DNA of 64,000 nucleotides from Megamerina dolium. Its lineage: Eukaryota; Arthropoda; Insecta; Diptera; Megamerinidae. The stretch spans positions 25,019,937 to 25,083,936 of the forward strand of contig OY978530.1 of NCBI GenBank assembly GCA_963854835.1. The letters are read 5' to 3'. Under the pieces are notes generated by a model that saw only the letters and a list, made by a program, of their open reading frames with translations, made no database searches and was not told where the DNA came from. This document shows positions 53,544-64,000 of the stretch, piece by piece (position 1 is the stretch's first letter; each line of letters starts with the position of its first letter). Position numbers and translations under genes: made by a program.

Positions 53544-56498
53544 TTATACTTCCCCTCGATATGGCGCAAGTCGCTCCAAGTGCACTACTTTAAACTTTGC
53601 TCTTTTATTCCAGGCACGTTGAATGCGATACACTACGTCATTTATCTTTGCTATAATCTCATATGGTCCTTCCCAATGAGTCTGTAGTTTAGGAGACAGG
53701 CCTTTCTTTCGTTGTGGATTATGAAGCATTACAAGCTCTCCTTCATAGAACCCTTTTGAATTTGCTTTCAAGTCATACCTGGCCTTCATCTTATCGCTTA
53801 TCATCTGCGACCGCTCTCTGATGAACTGATGTACTTCATCCAACTGTTCCCGCTTTTCGCTAGTATAATTTCCTTCGGTTGATCTCGTTGGTGTTACAAC
53901 TCCAAATTTTAAATCAGCTGGCAGTCTTAACTCGTTTCCAAAAATTGCCATTGCCGGTGTAGTAGCCGTCGTATCATGTTGTGCGCATCGATATGCCATG
54001 AGGAACATTGGTATATGTACATCCCAGTCTCTTTGGTATTTATCTACGACTTTTCTCAAATATTCCTCCAAGGTACGGTTAAATCGTTCTACCATGCCAT
54101 CAGATTGTGGATGCAAAGGTGTTGTACGAGTTTTGTATATACCCAGCATACGGCATATCTCTTGGAATACAACTGATTCGAAATTTCGACCTTGGTCTGA
54201 GTGTAATTCCATCGGTACACCAAAACGAGTAATCCATTGGTTGACGAATACATCCGCAACTGTACTAGCTTCTTGATTTGGAATGGGGTATACTTCAGGC
54301 CATTTACTGAAGTAATCTATAACCACCAGAACATACTTGTTTCCTGCGTTGCTTATTGGAAATGGTCCAGCTATGTCCATAGCAATTCGCTCGAATGGAG
54401 CACCCACAGTGTATTGGTGCATCTTACCTCGACTTTTCTTAGTGGGACCTTTGGCCATTGCACATTGCTTACACTTCCGAATCCAATCAGCGACATGGTC
54501 ATGACATCCAACCCAATAAAATCGTTTCTTTATTTTCTCGACGGTTTTGGTGATTCCCAAATGCCCTCCACTGGAGGCATTGTGATACTCAGCTATCACT
54601 TCATTTATTCTTGCCTTGGGTACCACCAGCAGATCATAAGTGATTTTTCCATCTTCACTTTCCCATGTTCGGAATAAACATCCGTCTCGTAAGTGCAGGT
54701 TTTGCCACTGCGCCCAGTATGCCTTTGCTATTGGACTCTCATTAGCCATTTCTTGCCAATCTGGACGTATGCCCTGCTCCTTGTATTCCATAATCTTTAC
54801 GAGATCTGGGTCGTTCCGCTGAACTTCTTGCACTCGTTCGGTGGTCCATGACTCCTCCGGCAATATATTCGTAAGTCGTATGTCGACAATGTGCTCCTTG
54901 CTTTCCACTCGAGAACAATGTTTACTATCTACGGTGCAAGTACGACGATATGGAGTATCAGCTTTACCACAATGAATGACATCACGATCTTCCTTTCGTT
55001 GTCCTGGTGAATTCGATCTTTGTTGCTTGCGTCGTAGGCGGCAATTACGCGCCATGTGTACTCTTTGATCGCATATGAAGCACTTACCGGCAAATTTATT
55101 TTTGTGTTGATTCCTTGTTCTTCCTTTAGGCTTCATACTCGATTGATTGCAATCACGAGCTATATGCCCTCGTTTGTCGCAAATAAAGCAGTTCCCATTA
55201 AATTTGTTTTCGCGTCGACCTGCTCTTGCTTCAGGCTGCACTACTGACTTAACTGCCTGACACACTGCTTCAACCAGATCTGCTGTTTCTGTTTCTAGTT
55301 GGCGTACCCGTGGCATTGGTCTACACATGAAACTGGCGGCTTCAAATGTCAAAGCACTACTGACTGTTTCGGCATAAGTATTCCTTGGTGACATGACTAG
55401 GGCACGATTTGTCTCTCCATCACGTATGCCATCTATGAAAGCCTCTATTTTGATTTTTTCGACGAACTCTTCCGAATTACCGGAGAACGCTAGATGACAT
55501 AAGCGCTCAATATCGGAAGCAAATTACTGAAGGCTCTCATTATTCCGTTGCACTCGCGATCTCAATTCCACTCGATGTAATTGACTCTTGTATTCATTTC
55601 CATATTTTCGCTGGAGTGTGTCCATCAGTGATTGGTAGCTACCCCGATCTTTCTCTGGAATCATCTGTAACACTTCGGAAGCATTACCTTTTAATGCGAC
55701 TATTAAAGCAGCAGTCTTGTCGCTGTCATCCCATTGATTCTTCGAAGCTGTTGTCTCGAATTGAAGCTTGAAGATGTTGAATGGCGTGCTTCCGTCAAAT
55801 GTTGGTGGCTTTAGTTTAATTGTAGTTGACTCTCTTATCACTGATGTGGTTGCTCCACTTATTTTTATTTTATTAAGTTCGCGCTCTAATTTCTCTAGCT
55901 TTTCTTCCAAGTCATCATGTCTGTCTACATGTTCCTTCAGCTTATCATCCAAATCATCCACATGTTCTTTCAGCTCTGTGACTTTGTCATTAATAGCTCC
56001 GGAAATTTCCTGAAATCTAATCTCAATTCCCTTTTGTAGTTTTTCGATGACATGTTCTTGACGAGCCGAATGTTCTTGAAGCTTGGAGTCAATTGTTATC
56101 TGGAATTCTCCCATAGCGTTTTCTTGACGTACCGAATGTTCTTGAAATTTGGAGTCAATGCGAGACGCATTTCCTTGAATTTCCGTACGCAATTCAGCCG
56201 AATGTTCTTGTAACTTCGCATTAATTCCTTGCAGTTGCTTCTGCTGCTGTTGCATCATGGATTTCATAAATTCCATGAGTTGACCATTCGAATCTACCTT
56301 ACTCTCTTCCTCGGCGTGCACAACTGCATGTATATCGTCTTCCTCAAAGAACTCATGTTCTTCTACATTAATTCCCTTAGCCTCCATGGCTTTCCTCAGC
56401 CTCACCAGCAGTTCCGCCTTTGCACCTGATGACGATAGATTCATCTCTACCAACAGCTTTTTAAGCTGGTCCACTTTTAGTTGGTCAATTTTCACCAT
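53544..56498 (-). pseudogene. F1 Gag-integrase ORF, one nonsense codon
   Basis: From ATG 56498 the frame encodes SAP, coiled coil and Gag core and stops at TAA 55526-55524 (NNESLQ-stop), where F2 has a Glu codon. After the stop the same frame continues through the rest of Gag, two knuckles and the complete integrase to 53544. The first knuckle reads NCFICDKRGHIARDC and the second CFICDQRVHMARNC, with Val in place of the conserved Gly. Otherwise identical in reading to F2. Confidence 0.9.
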
Positions 56499-56527
56499 CT
56501 TTACAGAATCCCACTTCTGACACCAAT

Positions 56528-56965
56528 TGTTACGTTTTTATTCGGTGAGCGTTTAATTCTATTTGAATTACCTTGTTCGATCACTGGATTCTGTTAATAA
56601 TCACTGCAACACTTATTTTATGCAACTATATACAGCAACAATTTATTTAATAATCTCTATTTACAATCAACTCTGTTTACAATCAACTATTTACTATAAC
56701 ACTTAAATGTACTTGCAGCTTTTGCTTCTGTATCAATGTTTTCGCAATCACGTTCGGAATTAGATTGATTGGCAATTCTCAACACTGGCTCTATTTATAC
56801 TCTGTTGGCAACACCCCAGAATCTTCCTTTATCGAGATTCTTCTCTTCCTTTCTCGTTGGCTTGTTCTGGTTATCGCTTATTTCTTTTTGTTGACATTCG
56901 TTTCGATGCTGCCAATAGAGTCAGTCACAATAGTGATGAGTAATCAACTATCGATACTCGTTACA
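56528..56965 (-). repeat. Shared middle LTR of tandem F
   Basis: 438 bp. Serves as 5' LTR of F1 and 3' LTR of F2. Appears identical to 59988-60425. Confidence 0.95.
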
Positions 56966-57003
56966 CTGCCCTCCTCTTAACCTTGTTCGTCCCGAACAAG
57001 TTT

Positions 57004-59958
57004 TTATACTTCCCCTCGATATGGCGCAAGTCGCTCCAAGTGCACTACTTTAAACTTTGCTCTTTTATTCCAGGCACGTTGAATGCGATACACTACGTCA
57101 TTTATCTTTGCTATAATCTCATATGGTCCTTCCCAATGAGTCTGTAGTTTAGGAGACAGGCCTTTCTTTCGTTGTGGATTATGAAGCATTACAAGCTCTC
57201 CTTCATAGAACCCTTTTGAATTTGCTTTCAAGTCATACCTGGCCTTCATCTTATCGCTTATCATCTGCGACCGCTCTCTGATGAACTGATGTACTTCATC
57301 CAACTGTTCCCGCTTTTCGCTAGTATAATTTCCTTCGGTTGATCTCGTTGGTGTTACAACTCCAAATTTTAAATCAGCTGGCAGTCTTAACTCGTTTCCA
57401 AAAATTGCCATTGCCGGTGTAGTAGCCGTCGTATCATGTTGTGCGCATCGATATGCCATGAGGAACATTGGTATATGTACATCCCAGTCTCTTTGGTATT
57501 TATCTACGACTTTTCTCAAATATTCCTCCAAGGTACGGTTAAATCGTTCTACCATGCCATCAGATTGTGGATGCAAAGGTGTTGTACGAGTTTTGTATAT
57601 ACCCAGCATACGGCATATCTCTTGGAATACAACTGATTCGAAATTTCGACCTTGGTCTGAGTGTAATTCCATCGGTACACCAAAACGAGTAATCCATTGG
57701 TTGACGAATACATCCGCAACTGTACTAGCTTCTTGATTTGGAATGGGGTATACTTCAGGCCATTTACTGAAGTAATCTATAACCACCAGAACATACTTGT
57801 TTCCTGCGTTGCTTATTGGAAATGGTCCAGCTATGTCCATAGCAATTCGCTCGAATGGAGCACCCACAGTGTATTGGTGCATCTTACCTCGACTTTTCTT
57901 AGTGGGACCTTTGGCCATTGCACATTGCTTACACTTCCGAATCCAATCAGCGACATGGTCATGACATCCAACCCAATAAAATCGTTTCTTTATTTTCTCG
58001 ACGGTTTTGGTGATTCCCAAATGCCCTCCACTGGAGGCATTGTGATACTCAGCTATCACTTCATTTATTCTTGCCTTGGGTACCACCAGCAGATCATAAG
58101 TGATTTTTCCATCTTCACTTTCCCATGTTCGGAATAAACATCCGTCTCGTAAGTGCAGGTTTTGCCACTGCGCCCAGTATGCCTTTGCTATTGGACTCTC
58201 ATTAGCCATTTCTTGCCAATCTGGACGTATGCCCTGCTCCTTGTATTCCATAATCTTTACGAGATCTGGGTCGTTCCGCTGAACTTCTTGCACTCGTTCG
58301 GTGGTCCATGACTCCTCCGGCAATATATTCGTAAGTCGTATGTCGACAATGTGCTCCTTGCTTTCCACTCGAGAACAATGTTTACTATCTACGGTGCAAG
58401 TACGACGATATGGAGTATCAGCTTTACCACAATGAATGACATCACGATCTTCCTTTCGTTGTCCTGGTGAATTCGATCTTTGTTGCTTGCGTCGTAGGCG
58501 GCAATTACGCGCCATGTGTACTCTTTGATCGCATATGAAGCACTTACCGGCAAATTTATTTTTGTGTTGATTCCTTGTTCTTCCTTTAGGCTTCATACTC
58601 GATTGATTGCAATCACGAGCTATATGCCCTCGTTTGTCGCAAATAAAGCAGTTCCCATTAAATTTGTTTTCGCGTCGACCTGCTCTTGCTTCAGGCTGCA
58701 CTACTGACTTAACTGCCTGACACACTGCTTCAACCAGATCTGCTGTTTCTGTTTCTAGTTGGCGTACCCGTGGCATTGGTCTACACATGAAACTGGCGGC
58801 TTCAAATGTCAAAGCACTACTGACTGTTTCGGCATAAGTATTCCTTGGTGACATGACTAGGGCACGATTTGTCTCTCCATCACGTATGCCATCTATGAAA
58901 GCCTCTATTTTGATTTTTTCGACGAACTCTTCCGAATTACCGGAGAACGCTAGATGACATAAGCGCTCAATATCGGAAGCAAATTCCTGAAGGCTCTCAT
59001 TATTCCGTTGCACTCGCGATCTCAATTCCACTCGATGTAATTGACTCTTGTATTCATTTCCATATTTTCGCTGGAGTGTGTCCATCAGTGATTGGTAGCT
59101 ACCCCGATCTTTCTCTGGAATCATCTGTAACACTTCGGAAGCATTACCTTTTAATGCGACTATTAAAGCAGCAGTCTTGTCGCTGTCATCCCATTGATTC
59201 TTCGAAGCTGTTGTCTCGAATTGAAGCTTGAAGATGTTGAATGGCGTGCTTCCGTCAAATGTTGGTGGCTTTAGTTTAATTGTAGTTGACTCTCTTATCA
59301 CTGATGTGGTTGCTCCACTTATTTTTATTTTATTAAGTTCGCGCTCTAATTTCTCTAGCTTTTCTTCCAAGTCATCATGTCTGTCTACATGTTCCTTCAG
59401 CTTATCATCCAAATCATCCACATGTTCTTTCAGCTCTGTGACTTTGTCATTAATAGCTCCGGAAATTTCCTGAAATCTAATCTCAATTCCCTTTTGTAGT
59501 TTTTCGATGACATGTTCTTGACGAGCCGAATGTTCTTGAAGCTTGGAGTCAATTGTTATCTGGAATTCTCCCATAGCGTTTTCTTGACGTACCGAATGTT
59601 CTTGAAATTTGGAGTCAATGCGAGACGCATTTCCTTGAATTTCCGTACGCAATTCAGCCGAATGTTCTTGTAACTTCGCATTAATTCCTTGCAGTTGCTT
59701 CTGCTGCTGTTGCATCATGGATTTCATAAATTCCATGAGTTGACCATTCGAATCTACCTTACTCTCTTCCTCGGCGTGCACAACTGCATGTATATCGTCT
59801 TCCTCAAAGAACTCATGTTCTTCTACATTAATTCCCTTAGCCTCCATGGCTTTCCTCAGCCTCACCAGCAGTTCCGCCTTTGCACCTGATGACGATAGAT
59901 TCATCTCTACCAACAGCTTTTTAAGCTGGTCCACTTTTAGTTGGTCAATTTTCACCAT
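57004..59958 (-). CDS. F2 Gag-integrase fusion protein, 984 aa
   Basis: Uninterrupted. SAP domain at the N-terminus with a Lys instead of Gln (LLVRLRKAMEAKG), coiled coil with pieces GINAKLQEHSAELRTEIQGN and SKFQEHSVRQENAM plus an extra VDRHDDLEEKLEKLERELN segment, Gag core, two CCHC knuckles (the second with Gly to Val, CFICDQRVHMARNC), the same link as in B and D (DTPYRRTCTVDSK), then integrase with HHCC, MDIAGPF, HSDQGRNF, MVERFNRT and the GPY module. The integrase half carries the words QNLHLRDGCLFRTWESEDGK and ITYDLLVV, otherwise seen only in the long copy H; B and D differ there. So F looks like a mosaic of a short-form Gag half and an H-like integrase half. Confidence 0.92.
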   Translation of the reverse strand: MVKIDQLKVDQLKKLLVEMNLSSSGAKAELLVRLRKAMEAKGINVEEHEFFEEDDIHAVVHAEEESKVDSNGQLMEFMKSMMQQQQKQLQGINAKLQEHSAELRTEIQGNASRIDSKFQEHSVRQENAMGEFQITIDSKLQEHSARQEHVIEKLQKGIEIRFQEISGAINDKVTELKEHVDDLDDKLKEHVDRHDDLEEKLEKLERELNKIKISGATTSVIRESTTIKLKPPTFDGSTPFNIFKLQFETTASKNQWDDSDKTAALIVALKGNASEVLQMIPEKDRGSYQSLMDTLQRKYGNEYKSQLHRVELRSRVQRNNESLQEFASDIERLCHLAFSGNSEEFVEKIKIEAFIDGIRDGETNRALVMSPRNTYAETVSSALTFEAASFMCRPMPRVRQLETETADLVEAVCQAVKSVVQPEARAGRRENKFNGNCFICDKRGHIARDCNQSSMKPKGRTRNQHKNKFAGKCFICDQRVHMARNCRLRRKQQRSNSPGQRKEDRDVIHCGKADTPYRRTCTVDSKHCSRVESKEHIVDIRLTNILPEESWTTERVQEVQRNDPDLVKIMEYKEQGIRPDWQEMANESPIAKAYWAQWQNLHLRDGCLFRTWESEDGKITYDLLVVPKARINEVIAEYHNASSGGHLGITKTVEKIKKRFYWVGCHDHVADWIRKCKQCAMAKGPTKKSRGKMHQYTVGAPFERIAMDIAGPFPISNAGNKYVLVVIDYFSKWPEVYPIPNQEASTVADVFVNQWITRFGVPMELHSDQGRNFESVVFQEICRMLGIYKTRTTPLHPQSDGMVERFNRTLEEYLRKVVDKYQRDWDVHIPMFLMAYRCAQHDTTATTPAMAIFGNELRLPADLKFGVVTPTRSTEGNYTSEKREQLDEVHQFIRERSQMISDKMKARYDLKANSKGFYEGELVMLHNPQRKKGLSPKLQTHWEGPYEIIAKINDVVYRIQRAWNKRAKFKVVHLERLAPYRGEV

Positions 59959-59987
59959 CTTTACAGAATCCCACTTCTGACACCAAT

Positions 59988-60425
59988 TGTTACGTTTTTA
60001 TTCGGTGAGCGTTTAATTCTATTTGAATTACCTTGTTCGATCACTGGATTCTGTTAATAATCACTGCAACACTTATTTTATGCAACTATATACAGCAACA
60101 ATTTATTTAATAATCTCTATTTACAATCAACTCTGTTTACAATCAACTATTTACTATAACACTTAAATGTACTTGCAGCTTTTGCTTCTGTATCAATGTT
60201 TTCGCAATCACGTTCGGAATTAGATTGATTGGCAATTCTCAACACTGGCTCTATTTATACTCTGTTGGCAACACCCCAGAATCTTCCTTTATCGAGATTC
60301 TTCTCTTCCTTTCTCGTTGGCTTGTTCTGGTTATCGCTTATTTCTTTTTGTTGACATTCGTTTCGATGCTGCCAATAGAGTCAGTCACAATAGTGATGAG
60401 TAATCAACTATCGATACTCGTTACA
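59988..60425 (-). repeat. LTR, right (5') end of tandem F
   Basis: 438 bp. Four bases (ATAT) separate its tip from the LTR of copy H. Confidence 0.95.
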
Positions 60426-60429
60426 ATAT

Positions 60430-60855
60430 TGTTACGTTTTTATTCTGTGAGCGTTTAATTCTATTTTAATTACCTTGTTCGATCACTGGATTCTGTTAAT
60501 GATAACTGCAACACTTATTTTATACAACTATATACAGCAACAATTTATTTAATAATCTCTATTTACAATCAACTCTGCTTGCAATCAACTATTTACAATA
60601 ACACTCTAATGTACTTGCAACTTTTGCCTCTGTATCAATGTTTTCGCAATCACGTTCTGAATTAGATTGATTTCCACTTCTCAATACTGGCTCTATTTAT
60701 ACTCTGTTGGCAACACCGAGATCGAGATTCTTCTCTTCCTTTCTCGTTGGCTTGTTCTGGTTATTGCTCATTTCTTGTTGTTGACATTCGTTTCGATGCT
60801 GCCAATAGTGTCAGTCACAATAGTGATGAGTAATCAACTATCGATACTCGTTACA
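60430..60855 (-). repeat. 3' LTR of copy H, 426 bp
   Basis: Shorter than the others because about a dozen bases are missing after GGCAACACC (about 60715); it has more substitutions than the other LTRs. Confidence 0.93.
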
Positions 60856-60893
60856 CTGCCCTCCTCTTAACCTTGTTCGTCCCGAACAAGTTT

Positions 60894-63800
60894 TTATACT
60901 TCCCCTCGATATGGCGCAAGTCGTTCTAAGTGCACTACTTTAAACTTTGCTCTTTTATTCCAGGCACGTTGAATACGATACACTACGTCATTTATCTTTG
61001 CTATAATCTCATATGGTCCTTCCCAATGAGTCTGTAGTTTAGGGGACAGGCCTTTCTTTCGTTGTGGATTATGAAGCATTACAAGCTCTCCTTCATAGAA
61101 CCCTTTTGAATTTGCTTTCAAGTCATACCTGGCCTTCATCTTATCGCTTATCATCTGCTACCGCTCTCTGATGAACTGATGTACTTCATCCAACTGTTCC
61201 CGCTTTTCGCTAGTATAATTTCCTTCGGTTGATCTCGTTGGTGTTACAACTCCAAATTTTAAATCAGCTGGCAGTCTTAACTCGTTTCCAAAAATTGCCA
61301 TTGCCGGTGTAGTAGCCGTCGTATCAAGTTGTGCGCATCGATATGCCATGAGGAACATTGGTATATGTACATCCCAGTCTCTTTGGTATTTATCTACGAC
61401 TTTTCTCAAATATTCCTCCAAGGTACGGTTAAATCGTTCTACCATGCCATCAGATTGTGGATGCAAAGGTGTTGTACGAGTTTTGTATATACCCAGCATA
61501 CGGAATATCTCTTGGAGTACAACTGATTCGAAATTTCGACCTTGGTCTGAGTGTAATTCCATCGGTACACCAAAACGAGTAATCCATTGGTTGACGAATA
61601 CATCCGCAACTGTACTAGCTTCTTGATTTGGAATGGGGTATACTTCAGGCCATTTACTGAAGTAATCTATAACCACCAGAACATACTTGTTTCCTGCGTT
61701 GCTTATTGGAAATGGTCCAGCTATGTCCATAGCAATTCGCTCGAATGGAGCACCCACGGTGTATTGGTGCATCTTACCTCGACTTTTCTTAGTGGGACCT
61801 TTGGCCATTGCACATTGCTTACACTTCCGAATCCAATCAGCGACATGGTCATGACATCCAACCCAATAAAATCGTTTCTTTATTTTCTCGACGGTTTTGG
61901 TGATTCCCAAATGCCCTCCACTGGAGGCATTGTGATACTCAGCTATCACTTCATTTATTCTTGCCTTGGGTACCACCAGCAGATCATAAGTGATTTTTCC
62001 ATCTTCACTTTCCCATGTTCGGAATAAACATCCGTCTCGTAAGTGCAGGTTTTGCCACTGCGCCCAGTATGCCTTTGCTATTGGACTCTCATTAGCCATT
62101 TCTTGCCAATCTGGACGTATGCCCTGCTCCTTGTATTCCATAATCTTTACGAGATCTGGGTCGTTCCGCTGAACTTCTTGCACTCGTTCGGTGGTCCATG
62201 ACTCCTCCGGCAATATATTCGTAAGTCGTATGTCGACAATGTGCTCCTTGCTTTCCACTCGAGAACAATGTTTACATTCCATTTTGCAAGGACGACGAGA
62301 TAGAGCATCCGCGTTGCCGTGATGTCCTCCTTTACGATGTTCGATGGTAAAATCATAACTCTGCAGCCTTTCAATCCAGCGCGCCAATTGTCCTTCTGGG
62401 TTTTTAAATTGCAATAACCACCTTAGCGCTGCGTGGTCAGTTCGTAGATGAAATGACTGACCGTACAAGTATTTATGAAAATACTTTACACATTCCAGTA
62501 TTGCGAGTAACTCTCTTCGAGTGACACAGTAGTTTCTTTCTGGCTTCGACAGGATTTTACTGTAGTATGCTATTACTTTTTCTTGCCCACCTATGATCTG
62601 AGAGAGCACACCACCTATTCCATAGCCACTCGCATCTGTATCCAACACAAACTTTTGACCAGGTACTGGATACGATAATACTGGTGCTGAACAGAGTCTT
62701 TCTTTCAGTTGTTCGAATGCTTTCTGTTGTTCCTCGCCCCACACAAATGGTTTGTTCTTTCTTGTCAACTCATGCAGACTGCTGGCGATGTTTGCAAATC
62801 CAGGAACAAATCGTCTATAGTAGGTGCACAAGCCTAGGAAGCTTCTTAACTCGTGAAGATTCGACGGAATAGGCCATTCTTGTACTGCTGCTACTTTCTC
62901 CTCGTCGGTATGTACCCCTTCTGTTGTTACCTTATGACCAAGATATTTAACTTCTCGCCTAAAGAGTGAACACTTTTTCATATTCAGTTTAAGCCCTGCT
63001 GATTGTATACGCTCAAATACTTCTTTCAGCTTTTCCAGGTGGTCGTTAAAATCTTTTCCCATCACGATAATGTCATCGAGGTACACCAAGCACGTTTTCC
63101 ATTGTAGTCCTCTGAGTACACGCTCCATCAAACGTTCGAAAGTAGCTGGCGCATTGCATAAACCAAATGGCATGACTGTAAATTGCCATAGACCATCGCC
63201 AATACTGAAAGCTGTTTTCTCTTTGTCTTCCTTACCAAGTTCCACTTGCCAGTAGCCACTTTGCAAATCAAGAGTTGAGAACCACTTCGCACCAGATAGT
63301 GTGTCCAGAGTGTCATCGATTCTTGGCAGTGGATAGCTGTCTTTTTTCGTAATATCATTTAGCTTTCTGTAATCCACACAGAATCGAGTACTTCCATCCT
63401 TCTTCTTTACCAGCACAACTGGTGAACTCCATGGACTCGCTGATGGTTCAATAACACCTTGTTTCTGCATATCGGAAATCAGCTTAATGGCTTCGTCTCT
63501 TTTGGCCAATGGAACTCGTCGTGGTGTTTGACGAATTGGTCTAGAATCACCGGTGTCAATGTGATGCTTCACGATGGTTGTTCGTCCTCCAGTTTTTCCA
63601 TTTGAAGAAAAGATTGAACTGTACTTCTCCAATACTTGTAAAGCCTTTTCTTTTTGCTGTTTGGTAAGCACACCTGCCCATTCTTCCATCTGTGCTTTTA
63701 TTTCCGCTCTGACAGTTCTTGATCTTCCACTTTTTATCGACGAACCCTTTTCGCAGTCTACTACGGCAGTAACTTCCTGGCAACGACCAATCACCATTCC

Positions 63801-64000
63801 TTTCTTCACAACTGTAGATGTATTAGTTGGATTTAAAATTCGCACCGGTACTATTCCATTTTCTTTAGGTTCTACTAACATCCTACCAAGTATGATGTTT
63901 TTATTCGTTATTTCTTTATCTGCTTCCACCAGCCACAACTTGCCTGTCCCATCATCCACATTCATCTGTGCCCATATCACCGCTTCTGATTGTGCTGGAA
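60894..64000 (-). pseudogene. Copy H Pol polyprotein, partial, one nonsense codon
   Basis: The frame enters at the window edge in the protease-RT linker and covers RT (FCVDYRKLNDITKKDSYPLP, FSTLDLQSGYWQVELG, LVYLDDIIVMG), RNase H (KFVLDTDASGYGIGGVLSQ, to NADALSRRP), and integrase with HHCC, MDIAGPF, HSDQGRNF, MVERFNRT. A TAG at 61157-61155 (FIRER-stop) cuts the protein after the catalytic core, where relatives have a Ser codon; the GPY part (60894-61154) follows in the same frame. RT and RNase H look intact, so of all pol copies here H is the only one whose enzymes up to the integrase core could still be made, provided the part outside the window is sound. Confidence 0.9.

Larger units (their letters stand above)
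53068..60425 (-). mobile_element. Tandem Gypsy short-form copy F (LTR-F1-LTR-F2-LTR)
   Basis: Three LTRs and two internal regions with a period of 3460 bp: LTRs at 53068, 56528, 59988. TSD ATAT at 53064-53067 and 60426-60429 flanks the whole tandem. F1 and F2 look the same over their length except for a nonsense codon in F1. The middle and right LTRs look identical, while the left LTR differs at several positions (e.g. TTCTGTG vs TTCGGTG; GATTGTC vs GATTGGC). Confidence 0.93.
60430..64000 (-). mobile_element. Gypsy copy H, long form, runs off the window
   Basis: Minus-strand element: 3' LTR, polypurine tract, and pol back to the protease/RT linker at the window edge. gag and the 5' LTR lie beyond 64000. 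Confidence 0.93.

Noticed and set aside
53068..60425. A CRISPR-like or satellite array, suggested by regular long repeats
   Set aside because: Repeats are LTRs and whole elements.

Overview
The window looks like transposon-rich chromosomal DNA from an insect, most likely a higher fly (Brachycera). The signs are AT-rich sequence, long (TA)n tracts, introns of 50-65 bp, a retrotransposon primer site matching insect tRNA-Leu, and the mix of element families (Ty3/Gypsy, Jockey and LOA/I-like non-LTR elements, mariner, Tc1-like with IR/DR ends, PIF/Harbinger). I cannot name the species. No bacterial operons, CRISPR arrays, rRNA or tRNA genes are present, and only two short stretches (about 21.25-21.86 and 22.2-22.4 kb) look as if they could be host exons.

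Layout. 1-3 kb: a decayed Ty3/Gypsy pol split by a decayed Tc1/mariner element. 3-9 kb: a mariner piece between (TA)n tracts, then a LOA/I-like non-LTR retrotransposon split by a nearly intact Tc1-like element (6414-8127). 9-11.3 kb: a transposase tail and a second non-LTR 3' end. 11.4-14.5 kb: truncated Gypsy copy A. 15.4-18.5 kb: a mariner split by a Tc1-like element (15503-17152), then a third non-LTR reverse transcriptase. 18.5-20.8 kb: a (TA)n tract holding a Tc1-like element with perfect 221-bp inverted repeats (18941-20597). 23.29-44.93 kb: one Harbinger element (TSD TTA) into which Gypsy copies were stacked: B (23701-27504), G (27509 to about 42879), and E (27765-33727) plus D (33732-37647) inside the 5' LTR of G. 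48-49 kb: a second, deleted Harbinger. 49.8-52.2 kb: an unrelated decayed Gypsy pol. 52.6-53.06 kb: a Jockey 3' end, invaded by the tandem Gypsy copy F1/F2 (53068-60425) and by H (60430 to beyond the window).

The dominant family (A-H) is a Ty3/Gypsy retrotransposon with 438-bp LTRs, a tRNA-Leu primer site, a Gag that begins with a SAP-type DNA-binding domain and a long coiled coil, and a Pol (protease, RT, RNase H, integrase with GPY module). It occurs in two forms. The long form (A, E, G, probably H) has Gag with one zinc knuckle and Pol in the -1 frame; between them lies what looks like a complete -1 frameshift signal (GTTAAAC, stop codon, 6-nt spacer, perfect 11-bp hairpin). The short form (B, D, F1, F2) lacks protease, RT and RNase H. 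It carries one uninterrupted ORF in which Gag, now with two zinc knuckles, is fused in frame to a complete integrase. Copy D has an intact 990-codon ORF and LTRs in which I found no difference, so the short form was mobile recently, presumably using enzymes from the long form. New copies repeatedly landed on the 4-bp target duplication (ATAT or ATAC) touching the tip of an existing copy. I regard the Gag-integrase short form, the frameshift signal it bypasses and the stacked insertions as the most interesting content.
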